Assembly: GCA_964410215.1 (NCBI GenBank)
Contig: CAYPHA010000001.1
Coordinates: 62,001 to 126,000 of the forward strand
Reading direction: 5' to 3'
DNA: 64,000 nt
Origin: CAYPHA01 sp964410215
GTDB lineage: Bacteria > Calditrichota > Calditrichia > Calditrichales > CAYPHA01
Both the position numbers and the translations under genes were made by a program. Positions within the stretch are counted from its first letter, which is position 1. Every line of letters starts with the position of its first letter. Below the pieces are notes generated by a model, which did not search any database, was not told where the DNA came from, and was given only the letters and a program-made list of their open reading frames with translations. Below, piece after piece: positions 9,262 to 17,669 of the stretch.

Positions 9262-9577
9262 TATCGTCTCTTTGAAAAAAAAAGAGGAAATCGATCACGT
9301 ATTCAAAGAAGGTAAAAAATATCATACCCGGTACGGTCCTGTTTTTATATATAAAAGCAGTGAGAGGGATCACTGTACAAGGGTGGCCATTTTATTAAAA
9401 AAAAGTGTTGGTTCAGCCGTACAAAGGAATTATATAAAACGGATCATACGTAGTTTTGTAGCCCGCAATTTTATGATCATAAAAGGCTCCGATCGGTTGA
9501 TTTTTCTGTATAATTCCAGGGAGCCGGTGAGTTATGCACGTTTGGAAAAAGAATATTTACAAGTGCTTATGAGATGA
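9239..9577 (+). CDS. rnpA: Ribonuclease P protein component
   Basis: RnpA is the protein cofactor of RNase P, which matures the 5' end of tRNAs. The 112-aa protein has the family pattern: an N-terminal LKKKEEIDHVFKEGKKY segment, then the RNA-binding motif QRNYIKRIIRSF (consensus RNRxKRxxR). Inside the motif one conserved Arg is Tyr. The start ATG lies inside the last codons of rpmH, and the stop overlaps yidD by 4 bp (ATGA), so translation is probably coupled on both sides. Confidence 0.93.
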   Translation: MNISSRHNIVSLKKKEEIDHVFKEGKKYHTRYGPVFIYKSSERDHCTRVAILLKKSVGSAVQRNYIKRIIRSFVARNFMIIKGSDRLIFLYNSREPVSYARLEKEYLQVLMR

Positions 9578-9783
9578 AATACATCTTGATGATTTTTATA
9601 AAGGCATATCAGTATGCCATCTCGCCCTTTTTTGCATCATCCTGCAGGTTTTACCCCAGTTGTTCTGAATATTCGTTACAGTCCATCAGCAAGCACGGGG
9701 CATTTAAGGGTACATGGTATTCCGTTAAACGAATTGGAAAATGTCATCCTTTCCATCCGGGAGGGTATGATCCGGTTAAATAA
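9574..9783 (+). CDS. yidD: Membrane protein insertion efficiency factor YidD
   Basis: YidD is a small (69 aa) membrane-associated factor that helps YidC insert proteins in the inner membrane. The sequence has the family hallmark YQYAISPFFASSCRFYPSCS with the conserved Cys pair, then GAFKGTWYSVKRIGKCHPFH and GGYDPV near the end. It overlaps rnpA by 4 bp and ends 19 bp before yidC, the normal arrangement. Confidence 0.95.
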   Translation: MKYILMIFIKAYQYAISPFFASSCRFYPSCSEYSLQSISKHGAFKGTWYSVKRIGKCHPFHPGGYDPVK

Positions 9784-9802
9784 AAAAATGAAATGGAAGT
9801 GA

Positions 9803-11590
9803 ATGGATAGGAAAACGATTTTTGCAATGGTTATCATTGCAGTAATCATAATTTTGATGCCTTATTATCAGAAATATATCCTTGGTACCAAACCAGTAAC
9901 TGAGAAAAGGCCCTCCACAGAATATGTGGCAGACACGCTGAAACATGAAGAGGTTCCTCTCGCTGAACCGGTTGAAAAAAGGGAACCCTCCATTATCAGG
10001 GATACGGAAAGCGTACAAATGGCGGATGTGTCTTCGCCGAATGATAGCATGATTACGGAAGCGACGGAAGAAAAAGAAGTTATTATTGAATCAAACAAGA
10101 TACGGGTCGTTCTATCCAATCGGGGTGGCGGCAGTTTAAAATCTTTTGTTTTGAAAAAGTATGAAAAATATGATTCAACGCTCGTTAATATGATCGACCC
10201 GGATATTGATAATGATATTTATATGAGTTTTCAGGTGGAAAACGGGGACTATATCGAAACAGGTGATTATCTTTTCGAGGTAAATAAGGATATACGTTCC
10301 ATTACACTTTCCGACCGTGAATCGTTTTCCATTGAATATACATTGCCGGTAGATGATGGCGCTTTGATTAAGAAATATACTTTTTATAAAGATGTTTATC
10401 ATTTTGATCTTGATATCCGTTTTAAAAATGCTTCGTCCATACTGTTGAACGGGCGTTATCAGATTGGATGGAAAAATGGATTACCCTCGACGGAATCCTA
10501 TGTATCGGATGATTATACATACAGCCAGGCTTTCGTTTATATGGCAGAGGAACTGGAAAACTATGAAGTAAAGGATGAGGGCGAAAAGGAACGCATTAAT
10601 CTTACAGGAACCGCCGAGTGGCTGGCCGTTCGCACAAAGTATTTTATTACGAGTGTCATTAATCTTTCGGCCGATGTATCCGAAGGAATCTACTTTTCCG
10701 GACGTGGTATAAAAAAAGAAGACTATATACAGCGTCTGTATGACACCGGTTATTATGCCGATTATAAAGGCGGTCCGGAAGGAGACAGGATACGATTTTA
10801 TATGGGTCCCCTCGATCATAAGGAGCTTGATATCTATGAAAAAGATATCGATCTGTTAATAATGAATAATGGCTGGTACGAACGGATGTTCCGTCCCTTC
10901 AGCCGATATCTCATCCTGCCGGTTCTCGAATTTTTGCATCGCTTTATTCCAAATTATGGAATTGTAATTATTGTTTTTTCTGTTATCGTCAAACTTGTCG
11001 TATATCCGCTCACCAAGAAAAGCTACAAGTCGATGAAGGAGATGCAGCGTATCCAGCCGATCATGACCGAGATCAGGGAAAAGTATAAGAGCGATCCGCA
11101 ACGCATGAATAAGGAGATGATGTCGCTTTACAAGAATCACGGGGTAAATCCCTTTGGGGGTTGTGTTCCCATGTTGTTGCAGATGCCTTTATTAATCGCT
11201 TTATTTATCGTTTTCCGGTCAACCATACAATTGAGAGGAGCGGAATTTATACCCGGCTGGATTTCCGATTTATCCCGTGCGGATACGATTTTCACGTTAC
11301 CGTTTTCACTGCCTTTATACGGGGATAATTTCAATATTCTTCCGATTCTCATGGCAGTGACTATGATTTTTCAATCGAAAATGACCATGCAGGATCCAAA
11401 ACAGAAAGCCATGGTATATATGATGCCGGTATTTATGCTTTTGATTTTCAACCAGTTTCCATCGGGATTGAATTTATATTACACCATGTTCAATCTGCTT
11501 ACGATTATTCAGCAGAAATTTATTAATAAAAGTATCGATGGAGAACCGGTTCCGGTTCCGGCCAAGAAATCGCAAAAAAAAGGAAAATAA
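9803..11590 (+). CDS. yidC: Membrane protein insertase YidC
   Basis: YidC inserts and folds inner-membrane proteins, alone or with SecYEG. The 595-aa protein starts with a membrane anchor (about residues 5-20), then a charged linker. A large periplasmic beta-sandwich domain of the Gram-negative type follows, and from about residue 375 the conserved five-helix core. The core includes the cytoplasmic hairpin MQRIQPIMTEIREKY, the NPFGGCVPMLLQMPLLIALF block and the final FPSGLNLYYTMFNLLTIIQQ. The basic tail (KKSQKKGK) suits a ribosome-facing end. The periplasmic domain supports a two-membrane cell. It is followed by a hairpin with a T-run. Confidence 0.96.
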   Translation: MDRKTIFAMVIIAVIIILMPYYQKYILGTKPVTEKRPSTEYVADTLKHEEVPLAEPVEKREPSIIRDTESVQMADVSSPNDSMITEATEEKEVIIESNKIRVVLSNRGGGSLKSFVLKKYEKYDSTLVNMIDPDIDNDIYMSFQVENGDYIETGDYLFEVNKDIRSITLSDRESFSIEYTLPVDDGALIKKYTFYKDVYHFDLDIRFKNASSILLNGRYQIGWKNGLPSTESYVSDDYTYSQAFVYMAEELENYEVKDEGEKERINLTGTAEWLAVRTKYFITSVINLSADVSEGIYFSGRGIKKEDYIQRLYDTGYYADYKGGPEGDRIRFYMGPLDHKELDIYEKDIDLLIMNNGWYERMFRPFSRYLILPVLEFLHRFIPNYGIVIIVFSVIVKLVVYPLTKKSYKSMKEMQRIQPIMTEIREKYKSDPQRMNKEMMSLYKNHGVNPFGGCVPMLLQMPLLIALFIVFRSTIQLRGAEFIPGWISDLSRADTIFTLPFSLPLYGDNFNILPILMAVTMIFQSKMTMQDPKQKAMVYMMPVFMLLIFNQFPSGLNLYYTMFNLLTIIQQKFINKSIDGEPVPVPAKKSQKKGK

Positions 11591-11593
11591 ATT

Positions 11594-11614
11594 AACCCCG
11601 AAAGGGGTTTTTTT
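11594..11614 (+). terminator. yidC terminator that also covers the mnmE ribosome-binding site
   Basis: AACCCC (11594-11599), a GAAA tetraloop (11600-11603) and GGGGTT (11604-11609) form a compact hairpin ending in a run of seven T (11608-11614). The 3' arm is also the only Shine-Dalgarno-like sequence (AAGGGG) for the mnmE ATG at 11617. It can act as a terminator or as an mRNA switch that hides the mnmE start. Confidence 0.7.
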
Positions 11615-11616
11615 AT

Positions 11617-13002
11617 ATGATAGCAGAAAACAAAGATACGATTATATCGCTTATTTCTTCCGCTGCAGGGGGTAGCATTTCTCTCATCCGGCTGAGCGGC
11701 CCGGACTCTTTTACAATGATGAACAGGCATTTCAAGAGTAAATCGGTGAAAAAAACAGAAGGCGGCCGTTTTTTTTTAGGTAAAATCATCGACGGTAAGG
11801 GCGGGGTTATCGATGAAGTTGTTGCTTTATTTTACAGGAAGCCGCATTCTTACACGGGTGAGGATGTTGTTGAAATAAGCTGTCATGCCAACCCTTTTAT
11901 TATTAAAGATCTGTTAACATTATTCCAGGGAGCGGGATGCCGTCTTGCAGAGCCGGGAGAATTTACCAGGCGTGCTTTTTTAAATGCTAAAATGGACCTG
12001 GTTCAGGCGGAGGCGGTAGCCGACCTGATCATGTCAAAGTCCCGTGCCGCTGTAAAGAACTCCCTCATGCATGTGGAGGGAAAGCTTTCTGAAGAGCTGA
12101 AAAAAATTAAAACACAGTTACGTGATACGGCTTCTTTGCTGGAACTCGATCTGGATTTCAGCGAAGAGGATATCGATGTGATCGCATCGGGTGATATCGA
12201 TACAAAACTGGAAAACATCATTGATACGATAGATAAATTCATTTCAAGCTATCAATATGGGCATGTCCTCAGTAAAGGAATAGAAGTGCTGATCGCCGGG
12301 AAACCGAATGTCGGTAAATCGAGTTTGATGAACGCATTCCTCATGAAAGACCGCGTCATTGTTTCCGATATTCCGGGTACTACCCGGGATATGATTCACG
12401 AGGATATTGTCATAGAGAACACGTTAATACGATTTATAGACAGTGCCGGCATCCATTTGACCGAGGATATTATTGAGATGCAAGGCGTCAGCCGTGCCAA
12501 ACGTCATATGGATCATGCGGATATTATTTTAATTATGATCGATATTTCCAGACCGTTGTCTGATGAAGACATGGGACTTCTCGACCGTATTCACACATTG
12601 TATCCGGAAAAAATGATACTGTGCGGAAATAAAAGCGATCTGGGTACCCATCCCGGCAACCTGGAACAACTCAAAGAAAAAAATGAAACCGTACACCTGA
12701 TATCGGCTATCCACAATGCAGGGGTTGACCATATAAAAAAAACAATCATCGAAAAGGTTCATGATATGGAACATCATGTCTCTGACGAATTAATGATCAG
12801 CAACGAACGGCAATACAATACGCTGAGAAAATGCCGGAAGGCATTGGAAGCAGCCAGGAAAACCCTCCGGAACAACGTCGGCTTCGAATTCGTGGCGGTG
12901 GATCTGCGGACAGCTATAACACATATATCGGACATCACCGGAGAGATCACCGCGGACGATATATTAAACAATATTTTTTCACAGTTTTGCATTGGAAAAT
13001 AG
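11617..13002 (+). CDS. mnmE: tRNA modification GTPase MnmE
   Basis: MnmE works with MnmG to build the 5-(carboxymethyl)aminomethyl group at wobble U34 of tRNAs. The 461-aa protein has the N-terminal tetrahydrofolate-binding domain and a helical domain. A G domain is inserted with GKPNVGKSSLMNAF near residue 227, the DIPGTTRD switch, DSAG and the NKSD specificity motif. The catalytic C-terminal FCIGK, with the essential Cys, is the last five residues. Its partner gene mnmG follows after a 31-bp gap that contains a parS-like site. Confidence 0.96.
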   Translation: MIAENKDTIISLISSAAGGSISLIRLSGPDSFTMMNRHFKSKSVKKTEGGRFFLGKIIDGKGGVIDEVVALFYRKPHSYTGEDVVEISCHANPFIIKDLLTLFQGAGCRLAEPGEFTRRAFLNAKMDLVQAEAVADLIMSKSRAAVKNSLMHVEGKLSEELKKIKTQLRDTASLLELDLDFSEEDIDVIASGDIDTKLENIIDTIDKFISSYQYGHVLSKGIEVLIAGKPNVGKSSLMNAFLMKDRVIVSDIPGTTRDMIHEDIVIENTLIRFIDSAGIHLTEDIIEMQGVSRAKRHMDHADIILIMIDISRPLSDEDMGLLDRIHTLYPEKMILCGNKSDLGTHPGNLEQLKEKNETVHLISAIHNAGVDHIKKTIIEKVHDMEHHVSDELMISNERQYNTLRKCRKALEAARKTLRNNVGFEFVAVDLRTAITHISDITGEITADDILNNIFSQFCIGK

Positions 13003-13018
13003 TGTTTCACGTGAAACT
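13003..13018. other. parS-like centromere site 1
   Basis: TGTTTCACGTGAAACT matches the ParB-binding consensus TGTTNCACGTGAAACA at all positions except the last base. It lies between mnmE and mnmG, about 4 kb from the origin candidate, where parS sites usually cluster. Confidence 0.8.
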
Positions 13019-13033
13019 TGTGACGGATAAAGT

Positions 13034-14911
13034 ATGAATGTTTTCGATGTTGCCGTCGTTGGCGGCGGTCATGCCGGAATTGAAGCCGCGGTAGCTGCAG
13101 CCCGTTTGGGTCAACGCACCCTGCTTATTACCATGGATGCCGGCAAAATCGGGATGATGTCCTGCAACCCGGCTATAGGCGGGTTGGCGAAAGGGCAACT
13201 TGTTAAAGAAATTGATGCGCTGGGTGGTGTGATGGGCCGTATCACAGATCTGTCGGGTATCCATTTTAAAATGTTGAATACGTCGAAAGGACCGGCTGTT
13301 CAATCGCCCAGGGCGCAGGCAGACCGTAATCTGTATGTCGATGTGGCCCGCCGGATTGTTGAGTCGGTTCCGGGGCTGACTGTAATGGAAGCGATAGGAA
13401 CCGGTATCCGTGCAAAAAATAACCGTATTACGGCTGTTGTGTTGAAGGATGGTTCCGAAATTCCGGTTAAAGCATTGATTGTAACGGCTGGTACGTTTTT
13501 AAACGGTATTATTCATATCGGACTTCATAAAATGGCCGCCGGCAGGGCGGGGGAATTGCCGGCGGAGGGTATGACCGAATCTCTTAACGCTTACGGATTT
13601 CGATCTTCCCGTCTGAAGACGGGAACTCCGGCACGGATTCACCGGGATACCATTGATTATGACAGTGTGACTGTTCAGAAACCGGATGCCGTTCCCCGGC
13701 CGTTTTCCTACCATACGGAGTCGATCGATCAGGAACAGGTCGACTGTTATATAACCCATACCAATGCGCTAACGCATGATATTCTAAGGGAAGGTTTTGA
13801 CAGGTCGCCTCTGTTTAGCGGAAGAATAAAGGGTATTGGCCCCCGCTACTGTCCGTCCGTTGAAGACAAGGTAAATCGCTTTGCCGAAAAAGACCGGCAT
13901 CAGCTTTTCCTTGAACCGGAAGGCTATAATAATATAGAGGTCTATGTAAATGGATTTTCAAGCAGCCTGCCAGGGGATATTCAGGAGCGGGCATTGCATA
14001 CTGTTAAAGGCCTGGAACGGGCTAAAATAATCCGACTGGGGTATGCCGTTGAATACGATTTTTTCCCACCTGATCAATTGCGTCCCACACTGGAAACGAA
14101 GGGAATTGACTATCTTTATTTCGCCGGACAAATAAACGGGACTTCGGGGTACGAGGAAGCCGCTGCCCAGGGATTGATTGCGGGGATTAATGCGGCACAA
14201 AAACTCTCCGGAAACGAACCGTTCGTCCTTTCACGTTCAGACGCCTATATAGGTGTTCTGACCGATGATCTGATAAACAAAATCCACAATGAACCATACA
14301 GGATGTTTACATCGCGCGCCGAATTCCGTTTGTTATTGCGACAGGATAATGCCGATATGCGTCTCATGGAAAAGGGGAGACAGCTCGGCATGATTGAAGA
14401 TACGATCTATCAAAAATTTCAGAATAAAATGGAAAAAATTGAAGCGCTGCGCGATCGGATTACATCCATGAAAATCGATGCCGGTCTTTTCAATAAGAAT
14501 TATGAAGGACGTTCAGCGCCTATTAAGCAGAGCATGCTGGTAAGGGACATTATCAAGCGTCCGGAGATAACACTCCGGAATATGCTGCAACTCCTGGGAG
14601 AGGCGGCACACGTTCACCAGGATGCCATTAATGAGGTGGAATTCAATATTAAATATGATGGTTATGTTCGCCGGCAACTTGAACTGCTGGACAAATTTAA
14701 ACGGATGGAAGACAAGGGGATCCCTGAGCGGCTTAATTATGAAGAAATCAAAGCGTTATCGCGGGAAGCACGAGAAAAACTGAACCGGATCAAACCCCGG
14801 AACCTGGGGCAGGCCTCCCGTATTTCCGGTGTCAGTCATGCCGATCTCAGTGTACTGTTAATCTATCTTGAAAAATATCGTATAGCGGATGTTCCACGTG
14901 AAACAACATGA
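13034..14911 (+). CDS. mnmG: tRNA uridine-5-carboxymethylaminomethyl synthesis enzyme MnmG (GidA)
   Basis: MnmG is the FAD/NADH-dependent partner of MnmE in wobble-uridine modification. The 625-aa protein starts with the FAD-binding GGGHAG motif (residues 10-15). It continues with the family block SCNPAIGGLAKGQLVKEIDALGG, cut here into overlapping motifs SCNPAIGGLAKG and KEIDALGG. The second signature GTPARIHRDTIDY and the C-terminal helical domain that binds MnmE (ALSREAREKL, RISGVSHADLSVLL) are intact. The SD sequence is weak (GGAT). The 3' end overlaps rsmG by 23 bp, and the second parS site sits inside that overlap. Confidence 0.96.
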   Translation: MNVFDVAVVGGGHAGIEAAVAAARLGQRTLLITMDAGKIGMMSCNPAIGGLAKGQLVKEIDALGGVMGRITDLSGIHFKMLNTSKGPAVQSPRAQADRNLYVDVARRIVESVPGLTVMEAIGTGIRAKNNRITAVVLKDGSEIPVKALIVTAGTFLNGIIHIGLHKMAAGRAGELPAEGMTESLNAYGFRSSRLKTGTPARIHRDTIDYDSVTVQKPDAVPRPFSYHTESIDQEQVDCYITHTNALTHDILREGFDRSPLFSGRIKGIGPRYCPSVEDKVNRFAEKDRHQLFLEPEGYNNIEVYVNGFSSSLPGDIQERALHTVKGLERAKIIRLGYAVEYDFFPPDQLRPTLETKGIDYLYFAGQINGTSGYEEAAAQGLIAGINAAQKLSGNEPFVLSRSDAYIGVLTDDLINKIHNEPYRMFTSRAEFRLLLRQDNADMRLMEKGRQLGMIEDTIYQKFQNKMEKIEALRDRITSMKIDAGLFNKNYEGRSAPIKQSMLVRDIIKRPEITLRNMLQLLGEAAHVHQDAINEVEFNIKYDGYVRRQLELLDKFKRMEDKGIPERLNYEEIKALSREAREKLNRIKPRNLGQASRISGVSHADLSVLLIYLEKYRIADVPRETT

Positions 14912-15584
14912 CCTTTCTTTCCTCGTTGAATTCCTGGAAAAAGAAAAAATGGTGCTTTCCCGGCGCCAGCAGGAGCAATTGTCGATCTATTATGAAACAT
15001 TGCTGGAGCGGAGCCGTACGATGAATCTGGTTTCGAAAGGAGATGCCGGTCATCTGGTCGCGCGTCATTTTGCTTCGGGTTTTTGTTTTGTTAAGCATCT
15101 TCAGGGTGAGGGGATGGTTGGCTCGGAAAAGGTTGTTGATTTGGGAGCAGGGGCGGGTTTTCCTGGAATTGTAATTTCGATATATTTCCATGATCTGGAT
15201 ATCGTGCTTCTGGATTCATCACGGAAGAAAACACTTTTTTTGCAGCATGTCATCAATCAGATTGGTTTGAGAGCACGGGTTGTGTGGGGCCGGATCGAGC
15301 ACCTGCACAAAGAATTTGATAGCTGTTTTGATGTTCTTACCGCACGTGCTGTTTCATCCCTGGACAACCTGGTTTCATGGGGTTTTCCCGTATTGAAGCC
15401 CGGTGGGTATGTGTTTACGGTTAAGGGAAGCGACTACGGAAATGAATTAACGCGGTTCGCGGAATTGTACGGAGAGATCCGCCCGGTTCGTATAGACAGA
15501 AAATGGGAACAGCATTTCCCGTATTTGTCCGGAAAGCTCTTTATTAAAGTGGAGAAAGGTCATGACCAAAGAAAATTTGTTTAA
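14889..15584 (+). CDS. rsmG: 16S rRNA (guanine527-N7) methyltransferase RsmG (GidB)
   Basis: RsmG methylates G527 of 16S rRNA using S-adenosylmethionine. The 231-aa protein has the SAM-binding motif VVDLGAGAGFPGIVIS near residue 80, then LDSSRKKTLFLQHVINQIGL and the LTARAVSSLDNLVSW block typical of the family. The first codons (MFHVKQ) are encoded by the parS site itself, an arrangement known in other bacteria. The start lies inside mnmG and the stop lies 23 bp into murQ, so the three genes are packed together. Confidence 0.94.
   Translation: MFHVKQHDLSFLVEFLEKEKMVLSRRQQEQLSIYYETLLERSRTMNLVSKGDAGHLVARHFASGFCFVKHLQGEGMVGSEKVVDLGAGAGFPGIVISIYFHDLDIVLLDSSRKKTLFLQHVINQIGLRARVVWGRIEHLHKEFDSCFDVLTARAVSSLDNLVSWGFPVLKPGGYVFTVKGSDYGNELTRFAELYGEIRPVRIDRKWEQHFPYLSGKLFIKVEKGHDQRKFV
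14890..14905. other. parS centromere site 2
   Basis: TGTTCCACGTGAAACA is a perfect match to the parS consensus and to the sequence used by Bacillus subtilis Spo0J. It begins at the second base of the rsmG start codon and lies about 6 kb from the origin candidate. No parA or parB is present in this window. Confidence 0.92.
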
Positions 15585-16494
15585 GGAGTTGTCATCTCTG
15601 GTGACGGAGAGCAGGAATCCTGATTCTTATGAAATCGATGTGATGGAAACGGAAGATGTTGTCCGGCTTTTTAATTCCGAAGATAAAAAGGTACCGCAAG
15701 CGGTGGAGAAGGAGATTCCCTATATCACCCAGGCGGTGGAAATTGTAACGGAGGTTTTTACAAACGGGGGGCGACTGGTTTATGCCGGGGCCGGAACATC
15801 CGGGCGCCTGGGTGTGCTCGATGCCGCAGAATGCCCGCCGACGTTTGGTGTGGAGGTCGGTATGGTGGTCGGGTTGATCGCGGGAGGATACGAAGCACTG
15901 ACCGTGGCGGTGGAAGGGTATGAAGACCACAAGGAAAACGGGGCAAAGGATGTGGCCCGTGTCAATGTCACATCGAAGGACGTTGTTTGCGGTATCGCCG
16001 CCAGCAGACGCACCCCCTATGTGATCGGCGCAATCGAAGAAGCGAAGAAGCGGGGTGCTAAAACCATAACCGTTGTTTGCAATCCGCGGGAACATCTGCA
16101 ATATGATGTGGATGTCGCGATCTGTCCCGTACCGGGCCCTGAAGTGATTATGGGTTCGACACGCTTAAAGGCCGCTTCCGCCCAGAAAATGGTATTGAAT
16201 ATGATTACCAGTGTTTCCATGATTAAGATAGGAAAAGTCTATGAAAATATGATGATCGATCTGCAGTTGAAAAATAAGAAACTGGTGGAACGGTCAAAAA
16301 AAATTATTATGCTGGCAACGGATGTCGACTACTCTGAAGCTGAAAAATATCTTGAAATGTCGGGAAACCATGTTAAGACGGCTATTTTCCTGGCTCTTAC
16401 GGGCGAAACACCGGAAAAGGCCCGGGAATATATTTCCAGAAATGCAGGCCATCTGAAACCGGCATTGCAGGAATGGCGGGCATCTAAAAACTAA
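15562..16494 (+). CDS. murQ: N-acetylmuramic acid 6-phosphate etherase
   Basis: MurQ removes the lactyl ether from MurNAc-6-phosphate to give GlcNAc-6-phosphate and D-lactate during cell-wall recycling. The 310-aa protein has the SIS sugar-isomerase fold: GRLVYAGAGTSGRLGVLDAA, with the acidic catalytic candidates Glu90 (DAAECPPTFG) and Glu121 (EGYEDH), then VCGIAASRRTPYVIGAI and STRLKAASAQKMVLNMI. Its start overlaps rsmG by 23 bp, and its stop overlaps the converging radical SAM gene by 4 bp. No kinase AnmK, MurNAc transporter or MurR regulator is near it, so the source of its substrate is not visible here. Confidence 0.93.
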   Translation: MTKENLFKELSSLVTESRNPDSYEIDVMETEDVVRLFNSEDKKVPQAVEKEIPYITQAVEIVTEVFTNGGRLVYAGAGTSGRLGVLDAAECPPTFGVEVGMVVGLIAGGYEALTVAVEGYEDHKENGAKDVARVNVTSKDVVCGIAASRRTPYVIGAIEEAKKRGAKTITVVCNPREHLQYDVDVAICPVPGPEVIMGSTRLKAASAQKMVLNMITSVSMIKIGKVYENMMIDLQLKNKKLVERSKKIIMLATDVDYSEAEKYLEMSGNHVKTAIFLALTGETPEKAREYISRNAGHLKPALQEWRASKN

Positions 16495-17669
16495 ACGTTG
16501 CGCTGACGGTCCGGATCATGCTTTATGAACAGTGATTGATACGCATTAAAATCCGGCCTGCTGAACGACAAGTCCGGAAAACGCCGGTATAAACTTTCAG
16601 CGAATAAAAAGTCTACATGATTGGTGTTAATGGGAGCGAATCCCATGGTTTTCTCCCATATTTTCTTATCCTCCATGCAAAAATAAACAAACACATCACC
16701 GGAAACAGATCGTATTTCATTGTAAATATACTGAAACATCCTGAGACGCAATGGTTTAAAATATCGGATTTTCTGGTCCATGCCCTGTATCTGTTCATCC
16801 CGGATAAGGGAGGATCGTGGATTACGCCCGCGGATCACGTCCTTGAGATCGGAAGGGAAACGAAGGCCTCCAATGCTGATCCAGACAATCTGTGACGGAT
16901 CTATCCTGCTGAATAACCGCTGAATAACATCCGTGTAGTTTTCCTTCCACCCGTCGTGATGAATTACCGGATCAAAATGAAAACTTAACTTATAACCCCG
17001 CTCACCGGCTAAAACGACCGCGTCAAGACGCTCCTCGAGAGAAGCTGTCCGTTTTTCATAATCCCTGATGATGCCGGGCGGATTGAGGGACCAGGAAAGG
17101 ACGATATTATCGACCCTGGTTCCCGGAACCAATCGGGGCAATAAATTTGTCTTTGTTTTCAATTCGAATAATACATTCTGCCGCGTATTGAAAAATGAAA
17201 TCAACAGAGCGCTCAGACCGGTAATATGATCGATAGCCAGACTGTCCGTAAGTTCACCGGTACCGATTCGTAAAACCCGGTGAGGATACCGGGACATGAT
17301 GTCTTCGATTTCATTAAAAATCTTTTTATAATTAACGTATATCTTTAAAACAGGGCTTTCCAGGTAACTCTGAAGGATACAATAGCTGCAATCCAGCGGG
17401 CATCCGGTTGTTTCGTTGATAACGTAATAGTTACAACATAAATAATCTTCCGATGTACCGGGACAGGGCTTAGAAAAAGTACCCTGATAACGGGTTAGGT
17501 AAATGATGCGTTTACCCCCGGGAATGCGGTTGTGGTTTGCAGGAAATGAGCCGGACGATGGGAGAATTGTTACCGGGACACCCTCGAGGTGCCTGCATAC
17601 CTTCTCTGCCAGGGGTTCACCTGCACTGTCAGAATCTATATATATATGTTCAATTTTTACCGGTTTCAT
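16491..17669 (-). CDS. Radical SAM protein of the spore-photoproduct-lyase-like (SPL) family
   Basis: This 392-aa protein has the radical SAM cluster motif CPLDCSYC (Cys90, Cys94, Cys97). Its context resembles SplB, the enzyme that repairs UV-induced thymine dimers in spores. The family block RIGTGELTDSLAIDH (from residue 134) is present. Where SplB has its hydrogen-donor cysteine in an A-C-T-S-D segment, this protein has Glu139. That argues against true spore photoproduct lyase activity. C-terminal features include KIWEKTMGF, common in SPL-like proteins. The upstream ParB-like gene overlaps it by 4 bp, so the two are translationally coupled. The natural substrate is unknown; DNA or another nucleic acid is a guess from family. 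Confidence 0.8.
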   Translation of the reverse strand: MKPVKIEHIYIDSDSAGEPLAEKVCRHLEGVPVTILPSSGSFPANHNRIPGGKRIIYLTRYQGTFSKPCPGTSEDYLCCNYYVINETTGCPLDCSYCILQSYLESPVLKIYVNYKKIFNEIEDIMSRYPHRVLRIGTGELTDSLAIDHITGLSALLISFFNTRQNVLFELKTKTNLLPRLVPGTRVDNIVLSWSLNPPGIIRDYEKRTASLEERLDAVVLAGERGYKLSFHFDPVIHHDGWKENYTDVIQRLFSRIDPSQIVWISIGGLRFPSDLKDVIRGRNPRSSLIRDEQIQGMDQKIRYFKPLRLRMFQYIYNEIRSVSGDVFVYFCMEDKKIWEKTMGFAPINTNHVDFLFAESLYRRFPDLSFSRPDFNAYQSLFIKHDPDRQRNV

